DNA from: Melanopsichium pennsylvanicum
Lineage: Eukaryota > Basidiomycota > Ustilaginomycetes > Ustilaginales
Direction of reading: 5' to 3'
Assembly (NCBI GenBank): GCA_900208305.1
Contig: OAPG01000012.1
Coordinates: forward strand, 496,001-560,000
DNA: 64,000 nucleotides
The notes under the pieces were generated by a model. It did not search any database. It had not been told where the DNA came from and saw nothing but the letters and a program-made list of their open reading frames with translations. Both the position numbers and the translations under genes were made by a program. Numbering within the stretch: the first letter of the stretch is position 1; each line of letters opens with the position of its first letter. Shown here piece by piece: positions 9,244 to 21,211 of this stretch.

Positions 9244-11444
9244 TGAGGTGTGAGTTGTTGTATCCTTACTTCACATCAACCAGTGTCGATGGGGAGAAGG
9301 AAAGTACGATTGAGGGTAACACGGGAGGGTGGGGTGGAAGGGGAAAGGGATAAAGAAACTCAAGAAACCAATGCAGGCGGGCTCGGTTTCGTGCAGTACC
9401 ATTGTGGGAAGATTGCCAGGAACACTTAGGAACAGGGTAGCGGGCTCTCGCGCTTCGCTGATCACAATGACGGCACACCGAGGGGAAGGAATACAGAACG
9501 CTAATGTGATGTTGGAGGAAGACCGAATCAGCAAGGGCCCTCTGTCCCAGTAGGCCAGACAGCACCCTTACCACCACATGCAGCAAAAAAGTCGTCAGCA
9601 CTAGAGACCGAGTCCGACGACGACATCATCGTCGGCTCACTCCTCCGTTGCGAGACGACCAGGTGCGAGTGAAAGGGTCTTTTAGATGCAAAAGATTTAG
9701 CAGTGTTCAGCGGGTCCATTTGCAGCAATTGTGAAAGCAGGTCAGCGATAAGTCTGTCCATGGCATGGGATGAGAGCCTACAAAACATTTTCTTCGTCAC
9801 CCGAGGTAAACACTCGAGCTATCTAGCGTTCTCAGAAGATGAATGACCGGGCCATCGTTTCGGGTCATTGCAGGGCGCCAAGCAACATCCTAGATGTAAT
9901 CGAATTGTAAGCAGGACGATCATGGACACAGGCGGAAAATGACGTTAGAAGCATGCATGCGCATCGATCGGAGAATCGTTGCTGATTTTACTGGTTACGT
10001 GCTCTGAAGCGATGGCTTGGCATCCATTTTGTGCTGCACCATCGGAGAATTGAACGCAAAGTTCGAATGCGACACAGCACACAAGATTTTGGAACACAAA
10101 GGGTGCGCCGTCGAACTATGTCATACAATTTAAGTGGCCGTTCTCAATCAGGTCATTGTTGCAAATGCCTCCCCCTTCACAGCACACTCTATCACCTTGA
10201 ATGTTTCAGGAGCTAGAGCGGCGAGCCCAGGGCACCGCGGTGTAGTAAGAAGCCGGGCGGCGCCAACCGCCGTCGATTGGAGTTTGCCGTTCTGTTAGAC
10301 CCCTTAACATTTAATGATATTGGGTTCCAAGCCTCACTATAGTCCATAGTTCACTAGCCTCTCTAGCGATGGAATGCAGCTTGCAGATGTCGATATCAAT
10401 TGCTCTATTGTCCTCCTATCCATTTCGTCCTATCGAATAACGCTTCCGAATCAATCATTTTGATGCAATGCAAAAAAGAACTACCGCAATCTGGATGCAG
10501 CAACGGTAGCAAGTGTTTTTATTTGGTTAACGGAAGAGTTGGTGAACGCTTAACTAGACAGGAGCAATCGGTGCGGGATTCGTATCTACATAATCGGAAA
10601 TGTGGCGTACATTTCGGTTTCAGGATCTTGGCGTCTTCGATCTGCATCGACGTATGAGAGTCAAACGCTCGAGCTCGCTGTTATCACCAAAGGGCTTGGC
10701 CAACGAGCAACGTACACGGCGATTCCAAGGAAATTGGGCATCGTTGACAAGACTGACGGGGAAGCACGTTTGGCGTCTAGCGTGTGACGTTGCCTGTCGG
10801 AGCTCGTCAGAGGCAATATCACCGCAACCGAGGCCGGACTCGCCTTGAAAGCGAACAACCCTCTGCGAATCTGCCTTACGCTTTTGGCAATCAATTTACC
10901 GACGCAAAATTACATCATCGTCCTGCAGAAGCGTCGCGTTGATGGTTAAATTTCTTGGTGCAACCAAAGTCGCCAGATCGACCCGTGATGGAAAATCGCC
11001 GATTTCGCAATCCGCTGCCTGCAATTGGTAGGGGCGCTTACAGCACTTCGAAGCGAAAGTAAGCTTTCTTTGGACCCAGCATGGCGATAGGTGGAGACCA
11101 CAATGACGCCAGAAGCTCAATCATCATTTCTGGAACTTCTTTTCCCGCATCATTCCCGCCGTCGCCCTGAGTGCCAGTGTCGTCAACACGTGGTGGGCGA
11201 ACTGTCTTGTACCACACGAGATGGGTGCGGGGTCTACTTGAAGATTTAGGATAAGCGAAGTTGTTGCGAGTCAGAAGCCACGAAGAAGCTTAGCCAATCC
11301 AGTTCATGCTATAGAATCACACTTTTTCAGCTTCTCATAGCCTCGCATCGAGAAGTTTCGAGACAAAGGGGTGACAATGAGACGCATGCAGCAATGAGCC
11401 TCTGGCTGATGTGCACAGTGTTGCGCGAAACCTAGTCTACGTGA
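9244..11444. other. Intergenic region without a supported gene
   Basis: 2.2 kb between two minus-strand genes. The most exon-like piece is minus-strand 9800-9528: a TTTTGTAG acceptor-like site leads into an open frame with Ser-rich sequence and a GGTAAGG donor-like site. It matches no known family and has no partner exon that can be defined by eye. A GC-rich patch near 10205-10275 can form a short GGCGG/CCGCC hairpin. No tRNA or repeat was recognised. Confidence 0.4.
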
Positions 11445-13379
11445 TCAGGGTTCGAGGACAAGTTTGCGGAGATGGGTCTCTATAGCTTCATCCCACATGC
11501 CTGCTTCCAGACGACAAGCCGCGTTCCATATTTTCTGCAACTTGCGCAATCTCTCTGGAGACGGAGGGTCCCTAGCAGCTTTGGCTTCCACCAATCGCAC
11601 CGCTCGCTGTACTACGCTCTGGAACTCGTCACGAGCGTAAGCCTCAATCCATGCTATATAGTCTTTTTTGATGTTCTGTTCGCGATTTTGTGCCGCCCAC
11701 AGGCCAACCTGAGCATAGCCGACCATACATGGACTTACTGCGACCAGCAAATCTAAGCTGTCACTCGATCGGGCTGTGTCGAGCACAAATCGTGTATAAG
11801 CGAGTGTAGCTGCACTCTCCATCGTCTCGTGCTCAAGCTCTTGGGCTGGGATTCCAAAGCTCTCTTTGCACAGTTGCAGATGCAGCTTCGCTTCCTCTGC
11901 CATAGCCTGTGCCATCTCTGCTAGTGTAGATATCTCCTCGAAGGTGTTGTCCGGCGAAGCAGCCGCCTGTGCCCAGATGCGCGCATAATGCCGGAGAAAG
12001 AGGTAATCTTGCTTCATGAACCATTCGAATGCCTCGCGGGACAAGCTACCGTTAGCCAGACCAAACACGAACGGGTGTTGTACGAACGCCGTCCAGGTGG
12101 CTATTGAGTTGGAGATCAAACTTCGCATTAGTGCGTTTGGCAGCGCCCTCGTGTTCTTTGACAGCCTTGCGTCGGTAATAAGACCACGCGATTGGAATGG
12201 ATACGAATGGTCCAGTGGGCCAGGACCTGCGCCGAGGTCTTGGATACCGTTTGCGATGGCATTCTGAACATAAGTGATGGCTATCGAGGTCGAGCGAATC
12301 AGAGAGTAGCCTTGTGCGAGGGATGCAGCAAGTGCCGAAGAAAGTGTGCATCCGGTGCCGTGCGTTGCAGAAGAATCGATAAGCGGCTTGACGAAAAGTA
12401 CGAAGGACCCTTGGGTCTCTGCAGTCTGCTGGTACAACACGTCGCATACCACCATCTTATCTACTGGCCGCGCCCGTATCCCATCCAGAACCTCGCTGAA
12501 GGGGACGATGTCAGTTCTGATCATCGTAACATTGCCGTGAAGCGTTATGACGGCTCCATCTACGCCAGCGAGCTGCCTCAGGTCATCCTCTAGGTCTACT
12601 GGTCTCGCCTTGCGGCTACGTTCCACTTTGCGTTGAGGATATCGATCTCTTGAGGTGCTAGCTTGTTTAGGTAGTGCCGCAGGGGCGATATATCTGATGT
12701 CTGCTTTGGGATGTAGTCGCTCCAAATAATCTTCTATCTGCGATCTTCTGAGCTTCGCATGTCCTCCCTTGACGAGCACAGCTTGAGGACCCAAATTTGA
12801 AATACTCTTTGCCGCAGCCATCATCTGTGGCAATTCGGTATCCTGGTTGTTCTGTGCTAGCTCCAGATCTTGAGATCCGGACTGATGTGAGGTGAGCTTG
12901 GCAGCGTACTTGAGCAACTGCCGCGCTTCTGGCAAGTTGGGGGTCAGAATTGTGCATAATGGGAGTAGATCGCGGATGAGCGTTTCGATAGCATCCTCTG
13001 AGAGCAGCAGCGAGCCTGAAGTCGACACCATGACCGGATCCAAGACGAGAGGAACGTTGTTGCCTCCATGCGTATCTGTCGACTGTGTCCATCCCCGCAG
13101 TCTGGAAGCAAGCGCAGCCACAATCTCGTGGCTGGACAGCATACCCATCTTAATTGCATCGATCTGAATATCTGAAGCAACAGAGTCGAATTGCTGCAAA
13201 ACAAATTCGGTTGGGCAGGCATGGATGGAAGATACGCCTGTTGTGTTCTGTGCGGTCAACGCGGTGAGCACCGATAGGCCATAGGTGCCAAGGGATAGAA
13301 AAGTCTTGAGATCAGCTTGGATACCTGCTCCTCCGCTCGAGTCGGAGCCAGCGATGGTCAGTACCCTCGGCGGTGACAT
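11445..13379 (-). CDS. THI20: Hydroxymethylpyrimidine/phosphomethylpyrimidine kinase fused to thiaminase II (TenA)
   Basis: Bifunctional thiamine enzyme of the fungal THI20/21/22 family. The ThiD half phosphorylates HMP to HMP-PP; the TenA half hydrolyses thiamine or its breakdown products for pyrimidine salvage. ThiD (about residues 5-390) shows the start motif [22 protein letters not shown] near 115 and the ribokinase-type GTGC at 341-344. TenA (about 425-640) has the conserved Pro-Cys-Met-Val-Gly-Tyr with probable nucleophile Cys551. Between Gly-Gly-His (205-207) and Asp-Val-Leu-Tyr (313-316) lies an extra segment of roughly 95 residues, part of it Arg/Lys-rich, where yeast Thi20 has only a short loop. 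The gene is head-to-head with URB1, with 491 bp between starts. No TPP riboswitch was seen upstream. Confidence 0.93.
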   Translation of the reverse strand: MSPPRVLTIAGSDSSGGAGIQADLKTFLSLGTYGLSVLTALTAQNTTGVSSIHACPTEFVLQQFDSVASDIQIDAIKMGMLSSHEIVAALASRLRGWTQSTDTHGGNNVPLVLDPVMVSTSGSLLLSEDAIETLIRDLLPLCTILTPNLPEARQLLKYAAKLTSHQSGSQDLELAQNNQDTELPQMMAAAKSISNLGPQAVLVKGGHAKLRRSQIEDYLERLHPKADIRYIAPAALPKQASTSRDRYPQRKVERSRKARPVDLEDDLRQLAGVDGAVITLHGNVTMIRTDIVPFSEVLDGIRARPVDKMVVCDVLYQQTAETQGSFVLFVKPLIDSSATHGTGCTLSSALAASLAQGYSLIRSTSIAITYVQNAIANGIQDLGAGPGPLDHSYPFQSRGLITDARLSKNTRALPNALMRSLISNSIATWTAFVQHPFVFGLANGSLSREAFEWFMKQDYLFLRHYARIWAQAAASPDNTFEEISTLAEMAQAMAEEAKLHLQLCKESFGIPAQELEHETMESAATLAYTRFVLDTARSSDSLDLLVAVSPCMVGYAQVGLWAAQNREQNIKKDYIAWIEAYARDEFQSVVQRAVRLVEAKAARDPPSPERLRKLQKIWNAACRLEAGMWDEAIETHLRKLVLEP

Positions 13380-13870
13380 GTTTGGTCACTTGATCAATGT
13401 CTGCTCAAACCTCGGTAGATGAAGATGTACGTGTCAGAACGCTATCAAAGATAAAGATGATGATGGTTCACGGTTTATGGATGTCAAGTCGAACAACGTG
13501 AATGTGCGCCTAGTGAATTTGTGAATCTGGCAAAGCCTTGTGGAGGCGGACCGGTGTTTGTCCTTTGCCACGTGATGCTTGTTGTTGTTCTTCTTCTTCG
13601 AAAAACAGATCCGAATCCCGAACTTTATTTTGTCTCGAGAAGACTTTCTCTTGAGAGGCAGCAAAAATTTCGGACTCTGTGGAAGCCAAGCTAAGCTAAT
13701 TTTTGCTTTTTGTGCTACAGCCAGAAGGCTCCTCGATTGATATCAACTCTTTCATACCTTGGCCATCCTTGTCATCACTTGCTTGATTTTGTCTTCTCAC
13801 ATTGTAAGACGACACAGCGGCTGGTTCAGCCTGAAGAATCGCAGGGTATCATCCGTTACTCACAACCATC
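13380..13870. promoter_or_regulatory. Divergent promoter region THI20 / URB1
   Basis: 491 bp between divergent starts. An AAAAATTTC box sits at 13663-13671, about 200 bp from the URB1 start. It resembles the yeast rRNA-processing element core, but this is a visual match only. Confidence 0.4.
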
Positions 13871-16800
13871 ATGGTCGATAAGCGAAAGCGCGCTGGCTCA
13901 GACGCTGCTTCGGTTCGTCGATCTTCAGATCCCTCTGAAGATGATCGTACTGCGGTGGACCAGCCTACAGCTCAAGAGCCTGTACAAAACAAGACGCTAA
14001 TTCCCTTTGCTGACGGTGCTGAGTTATACGAGGCACTTAAGACACCCTCTGCCGACCTTTTGCGCCTCCTGCTCTCCCGCCTGCGCAACCAGACCTCCCT
14101 CTCATTCGCCGAAAACACAGAAAGATCCACCATCCCCGCCAGCGACAAGCGCATCCAGCTCGTAAAAGACTACTGCCAGCTGTGCGAGACACAAGCGTCC
14201 AATTCTGATGCTCGCATCTCGGCAGCCGCTTCTATCTTCTCGACCTGGGAGCTGGCAGATCGCCAAGATCTTCCCACCTTGCTGCACCTCCCCATCTTCT
14301 GTCTTGCACAGTCACTGGCACTCCTTTCGATCCATTATCCTACTCATGCTTCGGGATTTAGCATCATCGAACGCGTCCTTTCACCAAATGAGCCATGGCT
14401 GGCCTTTATGCACAAGTACATCTCCAACCTCGGCAGTGCCAAGTTCGCGTCCAGACATCAAGAATCTCGATCCGCAAAAGGCTCCGATGTTGCTGCCCTG
14501 GCTTCGCTTGTCCTTTTTCGCGAACTCACCACATTCGCCAAAGGTCGCTATGCTGCAAAGGTGTTCGACTCGTTCAACTGGTCGATGAAGGTGCTGCCTC
14601 ACATCTTCAACATGCGTAGGAGAATCAATTGGAAGTCAAAGACATCCAAAAAGGCACACGCCGCTCAAGACGTCTCACTTCGCCGACCCGATATCCGTAC
14701 CCTGTATATCCTCTTCTTGCTCTCTTTCTTGCAGCAGAGCTACTCGCTCACGCTCAAGCTTCGACTTCTGGACCTCGGCAAAGAATTCTTGCCTGGCATT
14801 CTCAAGGGCCTCCCACAAGATCCGCCAGACGTTGTTCAGACCGTCCTTCTTCACCTCCATGAGGACCTCGTAAAGGATCAAAAGATTCCACGCAGCAAGA
14901 AGGTCGAATTTTGGAACGAGTGGGCTTGCGGCTGCGTTGTGCAGCTATATTCACGAGAAGAGGAGCACGTTCTCATCCACGCAGATACCGATTCAGTCGA
15001 GAATCCATCGGTAGCCGAGCTCGCACACCACTTCCTTTTGAGTATCTGCACGAATCCAGGTTTCGGTATATGCTACCCAGATCGAGGCTGGTACCCGCGC
15101 AAGGCTACCAACCGAAACAATACTAACGATGATGTCGGCCAAGTAAGGGATGGCGACCGGGTTGACGGTATCGTTGACAGCGGTTTCGCTGCCGAAACGC
15201 ACCAATCACAAAAGGGCAAGCACACGGGCGGTCCGATCTACAACAAAGTCTTGTCTGGGGTCATCCGTCAGCTCGCGGTTGCCGAAGATCTTCGTCAGCA
15301 AGAACTGGCGCTCAGCATTCTCACGGCTTGTCCCGAACTGGTCGGCCCATACCTTGAGAGCTCCTGTGCAGGTCTCAGCGTTGATCCAAGACCTAGCTCG
15401 CGATGGCTATGCAATGTTGCTGTTTTCGGTCGTGTTATAGGACTAGAATTGCCCTCTTTCCGCATTGCAAAGGTCGAGCATTTAGAAACCCCAGACGCCC
15501 CTGCGTTGACACCACAGTCACACCGCTTGTTTGCTTCAGAGCCACCACCGATGTCAAGCATTCTCGCCAACATTCTTCCTGGTCCGCTCCATCGCTTCCT
15601 CTTCAGCCAGGGTCTCAACAGCGGCGATCGGCTCGTACGATATTCAACCTGCACGCTGCTCTGTCGATGCCTGAATCGCATGCTCAGATTCCGCAACATC
15701 TGTCTCAGCGCCATCACAGAGCTGGATGAAGGTGAGGATGGACCTTGGCGTAGACGTTTGGATGCGCTGGAGTTGGAGGCGCGACGACGGATTCCTGATA
15801 TCTCGATTGTCATCCAGATCTTGCAAGTCGCAACATCGCGGCCAGGATCGAACGGCACCTCAGAAGTACAGGAAAACACTATCGCAGATGCCGTCAGTGA
15901 GAAAGACAACATGCTTTCGACTGAAGTGGCGCTCCGACTGCTTTCTCTCTACTATCAAGCTGTTCCAACCTCGGCGTTCGACGTCCGCTTCAACGCTGGG
16001 AAGCTGCTCACAAATGCCTTCATTTCCGCATCGGCTTCTGCTAAGCCACACGCACCCGACGAAGACGTAGAGACGACGAGCAGAGATGGTGCTGCTCCGG
16101 AAATGCAGAGTGACAATGTGGATCCAGACGGCAGCGACAGTGAACAGGACGACGACGGCGACAGCGGCGAGATCAGCCTCGAAGCACTGTGCCAGGTGCA
16201 CACCTTGCGTATCTTGTCGCAGACTTCCCGTGCCGCATCTTTCGATTGGACTGCCAAGCCGTCAGGTACAGGCAACAACCTAAGCTATCTCGGCCTTCTC
16301 CTCAGCCTATTCACATCTACTCCTTTCCAACAAGTCAAGGGAGCATGTGAAGACCTTCTTCGTTCGCTCCTCTCTTTCTCGTCATTCTTTGAACACTCCC
16401 CTCCCGAGATTGACGCTTGGCTAGCTAATCTGCCACAATCAGACACCCGATCAACCCAGATCGGCGGTGAAGGTGGTCAAGCTGCTGACGCTGGCGTAAC
16501 TCCTCACCAGCTTTCTGATGAGCAGCAAGTGGTTGTGGCGTTCTTGGACGAATGCATGCTGAGATGCGCTAAAACGCCATACCGCTACATCGAGGCTGCC
16601 CGTGAGTTCCTTCAAGAGAATGGCCTTCATTCAAACCGGAATGATGATGGCAGCGAGGGCAGATCCTCATCTGCAGACTTGCTGGCATCGCCCTGGCTCA
16701 TGGCGGTCTTCGAGCAGTTCACCATCCGAGTCGAAAAGAGTCTCTTCCTTACAGACGCAGGAACAGTGGACGCTCTGACGTCTTTCTTTGTCCGCTTATT

Positions 16801-19800
16801 GCCCAGCCTCTGCGCCTACACTCGACACACTTCTGGGCTTGAAGTCATGGCGAGCAAAATCAACGATTGCATCAAGAGCAACCAGAAGTATGTGTCATCA
16901 GCGTTTCTGGCGTCGACACTCATCAGCAAGATCAACAGTATTCGCGTGGCACCCAACTCAAAAGCATCTGCATCGCCCAAAAAGACAAAGCAGACAAGCA
17001 GCGCTTCGAAGTTGTTCAATGGTAAGTGCTCTTCTTCATCACTCTTGCGGTGTCAGCCCGAGCTGTCGAATGGGATGATTAGAATTTCCCAATTATCAGA
17101 ACCGCTACACGAAAGATTCATCCTATGACTTGATTGTTGTAGAGATGGCTTGCCGATCATTCTGAAGTCGTCGCCATCCACTTGTGGGTGAGGGGCGTCC
17201 TGACCATTCGACACTAGGCCCTACCTTTCTAAACGCGGCCCTGCCCACAATCACTAACATCATTAGAGCTTTTGCTTCGCCCAAATAGGCTTCTCTTCCC
17301 CTGCTGACCTCAAGACTCGTTTACGAACCGTCGAGAGGCCTCTGACTCAAGCTCAGGTATCTGAACTATACGCAATAGTGCAACACCTTCACACCACGGG
17401 CTTCGTTTCTGTCTCGCAGATCTTTGAGGAGCTTGATCCAGTTACAGAGAATATTGCGCATGCAGTTTACCAAGGCTCGGATCAGGTTGTAGTTGGCAGC
17501 ATTCCAATACTTCACCTGCCCCTGAGCGCTAAGCTTGTCGTCGCAACTCCCGACGATTTCATGATGTCAGAAGAAGCCAAGGAGGAGAGTACACTGGTTC
17601 CTTGGAACTCAAATGATCAGGTCCGACTTGCCATTTGGATCGCTGTCAATCGAGCAAAGAGCAAGCAGAATGACGGTGACGCCACGGAGGACGGAAAATT
17701 TCTGGCTCACATCACATCCCTGATCTTCATGGCTGACATGTCGGGCTTTCTGACTGAAGAGGATGCTAAACAGTACCTGTTTGCGGAAGCTGCCAGTCAG
17801 GTCGAATATAATGATGGCGAGACGCGGTACACCGCCGGGCTCTTACGCCAAATCAGCGATCTTGCTATCAAGCGCCTGGACATTCGGCGCAATGACCATC
17901 GCCAGATTGCCCGAACAATCATCAACAAACTCGACCGAGATGAGGATTTCAGTGCTGACTGGTACACTGCTCTGACCAATCTGGTTCCCTTCATGGAGGA
18001 AACTGGCGCAGCTGAGGCAATGGACACTTGCAACCGTGTGTTCGGAGAAGCCGATCCCCCGATTCAGGTCGCTTTCCTAGCAGCAAAGTTGCTGCGCACA
18101 CTCGCCGCCGTCTTTAGGCCCCCTTCGCATCTTTGGACGGCCTTCCCCATCCGTCTGCAAACCGTGGTCGATGAAGCAGCAAAATTCGAGCCTTTGGAAG
18201 TTGGTGATGCGGATCACGAGGTTGCGAGAGAACTTAGCGATCTGCTTTTCGGACACATCCAGTCAGTCTTGCAAGACGCTCAACATAGTGGCGACTCTTC
18301 GGTTCAGAAGGCGTTGTCGGAGTTGAACGTCTCACAGCTAGCTAAGTCGGGCTCCCACTCGCCTGCCAAAGATGGCGCGCTGGTAGCAGCTATCCACGCC
18401 CATCCCTCGCTTGCTTTCTCGGTCTCCAGGTCGATAACGTCGATTTTGTCCTCGAATGAAGGGCTGATGATCGAGGGGTTGCCCTGCACAATGATGATCA
18501 TTCTATCAGCGCTGCTCGAAGGACAAGTGGCACAGATCGCGGGCGAGATTTGGACAGAGAACTTCATGACGCCTGTCGTTAACTCGACAACATCATCAAT
18601 TCTCGGAACTTCCGACTGCTCTGCCGGATCAATACAGAAGCAGACGGCGGTTCTGGTTCTGACAATGCGTTGTGCTCTCAAATTCGGCTGGTCGACGATT
18701 CAGAAGAACGTAAGCGGCCAGCTCATGAAGTTCGTCAGCGGCGCTCTGCATACTGCACCTTCCAAGGCCTTCCGAGCTCCTCTCATCGAGCTCCTACTTG
18801 GAATGGTGGAGGAAGCTCCTGGTGTGTCTGGATTGCCCGACGTCGTGCAAGCAACAGTCGATGCATCACTGCTCTGGCTTGTACGACGATTTGCAGAAGA
18901 CACCAACGATTCTGTGGACCTTGTGCGCACTATCACACTCTTTACTTCCCTTATTGAGCGCGTTGGCAAGAGTAATCTCGAGGTGCAGCTGAACAAGTCG
19001 CTGATCGATCCGGTCATCCAAGCAGCCATCAAAAACAGACTTCTTGCACTGAACCAGATGCACCTCGTCCTTGCGCTCTGCGCTCATTCTGTCCTTGATT
19101 CGACTCAGCTCTCTCGCTACCTCGGTGCACTGTCAGCGCATTCCGATCTCGGCTCTGTGATGCGTGCCAACGCATCCGTCCTCCAGCCACTACCAGACGA
19201 AAGGGATGGGGACGAAGAGCGTGATCCAGACGCAGAGGAGGAAAAGCGTGAAAAGTCGCAACGGCTCAAGCAGCTCACGGTCGAGCTGCTGTACACGATT
19301 GCCAGTCGCGATGCAAAGGAGCTCCTCCGTGCACCTCTCTTGACCAAGTTGATGGGCTTCTACGGTGCAACTTTGGCGAAGGAAGACAGAATGTTGATGA
19401 AGCTGTTCAGGATGTTTGAGGAGGAGTGCGGACAGCCATTTGGTGGCTTGATTCAACAGTGGACCTTACCTAGCTCTCAGCAAGGTGCATCCGGAGATCG
19501 GGAAACCACTTTGGAGGCGCTGCAGTCACTCGATGCCAACGTGGTGTTTGCCACCTGCACCGAATTTCCCCGATCTCTCTCCCTGCGCAACACAATCAAC
19601 TCCGGCTACCAGATTGTAAGAGAGGACCTGCTGCTAGGCCAAGTATACGGCAAGCGTACGGATCCAGCCCATCGATATGATCCGGTCTTCCTTTTCTCCC
19701 TTCTTGCCGGCGTTACTGCTGATGGGGTGAAGCTGACCGGCCTCCAATGGCTCTCTGTCTTGTCCACCAACGTACCCAGTCTCGTTGTCTGCGGTCTCTC

Positions 19801-21061
19801 TTCTCGCTGCCCTGACATGCGAGCCGCCTCTTTGACTCTCATCTCAAACCTCTACCTAGCGATCCGAGAAGCAGATTTCCAAGAGAGGGACCACATGGTC
19901 ATGATCCTAGATCTTCTCCGAGACGCTCTCGACTCATCCATCGCCATCCAGGACGACTCTACCACTCCAACCTCTGCTCCATTCCTTCCTACCACAACGA
20001 CCCTCTTCATAGCACACGCCTTGCGCTCGGTGACCACACCTAGCTCGTTCATCTATCCCGTCATCTCGCACTTCCTCCTGCAACGCCCCGAGCTCGACGT
20101 ATCCGATGTTCCGCTTCTTTACAATTTGTTGTATACCGCATCGGACAAGTACAAGCAGGAGAGAATGTGGATGCTTCGCTTCCTACGCGATGTTGCTCGA
20201 AGTGGAGGTAGGAGTGACTGGAAGATTTTCAAGCGTCGTAGGACTTGGGAATTGCTTGCTTCCTTGTACGATGCATGCGATACGAGTGGAGCAGGAGTGA
20301 GCGTGGAGAAAGCTGTGGAAGATACAGCGATAAGGGCTTTGGTAGAGGATACTACTGCGTGGCTGGCGAGGAGTCCAGATGTTGCGATCGAGCTGATAAC
20401 CCGTAGAGGCTTGTTGGCTTGGATTTGGCAGCAAGTTGTCAAGGAGGGTGTGATGGCTCTTGCCGATCGCAAGTCTAGCAATGGGCAGGAGAAAAAGCAG
20501 AAAGATGATGGAACCGATGCGATCCAACCTGCAGGCACGCTTAGAAGCGTGTGGATGCTTCTTCTGGCCCAACTCCTCCGAAGTGTCGACTTGGACCGTT
20601 TGCACAGAGCCACCGACTCTGCTTGGATACCGACCACTCTGAACCTCACCTTCACCACCATTCGTGCTCTGCACAATTGCCAGTCTTCTCCCAGTAATCC
20701 TACCCTCCCCATCGTCTCGTCGGACCTCGTTCGAACTGTCACATGCGCCGCAGCTGTGGTGCTGGAGAAGGTATTGCTCTTCTCAGAAGACCCGGCACTA
20801 GCTCTGCGGGCACAAATGGTGGTGGGGATGCTGGAGAAGATGTTGGATCTAGCCCAAGCGTTGGAGACAGGAGGCAAGGAGATGGAGGAATGCCTTGTGA
20901 GAATACAACAATGTCTCTTGTTGGTTGCAGCGGGTGTTGCAGACGCAAAGACGGGCAAGGTGCTGGCGAGATTGATCCGTCGCTCCACCGCCTTGTGCAG
21001 ACTCTTTGACACTGAAACGGCTTCCCTGGTCGTGAGTAACCTCTTCACGCCCACCGCATGA
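13871..21061 (+). CDS. URB1: 60S ribosome biogenesis factor URB1/Npa1
   Basis: Nucleolar scaffold of very early pre-60S particles, needed for 25S/5.8S rRNA maturation. Coding exons are 13871-17021 and 17289-21061, giving 2307 residues, close to the ~2270 of human URB1 and longer than yeast Urb1. The intron (17022-17288) has a GTAAGT donor and AAATAG acceptor. Joining completes a Gly codon and continues in frame (KLFNG then FSSPADLKTRL). The N-terminal ~110-420 region has the Npa1-type helical segments, with YSLTLKLRLL and the strand-rich DRGWYP motif near 410. The C-terminal exon carries the URB1 C-terminal region with the segment GKRTDPAHRYDPVFLFSLL. An Asp/Glu/Ser-rich linker lies near residues 730-770. 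The gene ends tail-to-tail with the DCR2-type gene, 150 bp apart. Identity rests on overall architecture and these segments. Confidence 0.88.
17022..17288 (+). other. URB1: URB1 intron
   Basis: 267-nt GT-AG intron: donor GTAAGT at 17022, acceptor TAG at 17286-17288, CTAAC branch-point candidate at 17256-17260. The nearer AG at 17270 would keep frame but hits an in-frame TAG, so the downstream acceptor is preferred. Confidence 0.9.
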
Positions 21062-21211
21062 TCTGACCCACTCAAACTCTAGATTTTATTTTTCCCGAAC
21101 CGCACGCAGACGTTCACAATCATCGCAAGATAACTCGAGAAATCGAGTAAAGCTGTATCACTTGGAACCGCGCACAGAGTGTGGAACATGTTAGTCGTAC
21201 TTGGGTTTGTT

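Noticed and set aside
13380..13700. TPP riboswitch upstream of THI20
   Set aside because: Thiamine genes in fungi sometimes carry one, but the conserved CTGAGA and GGTTAATACC-type elements were not seen on the minus strand.
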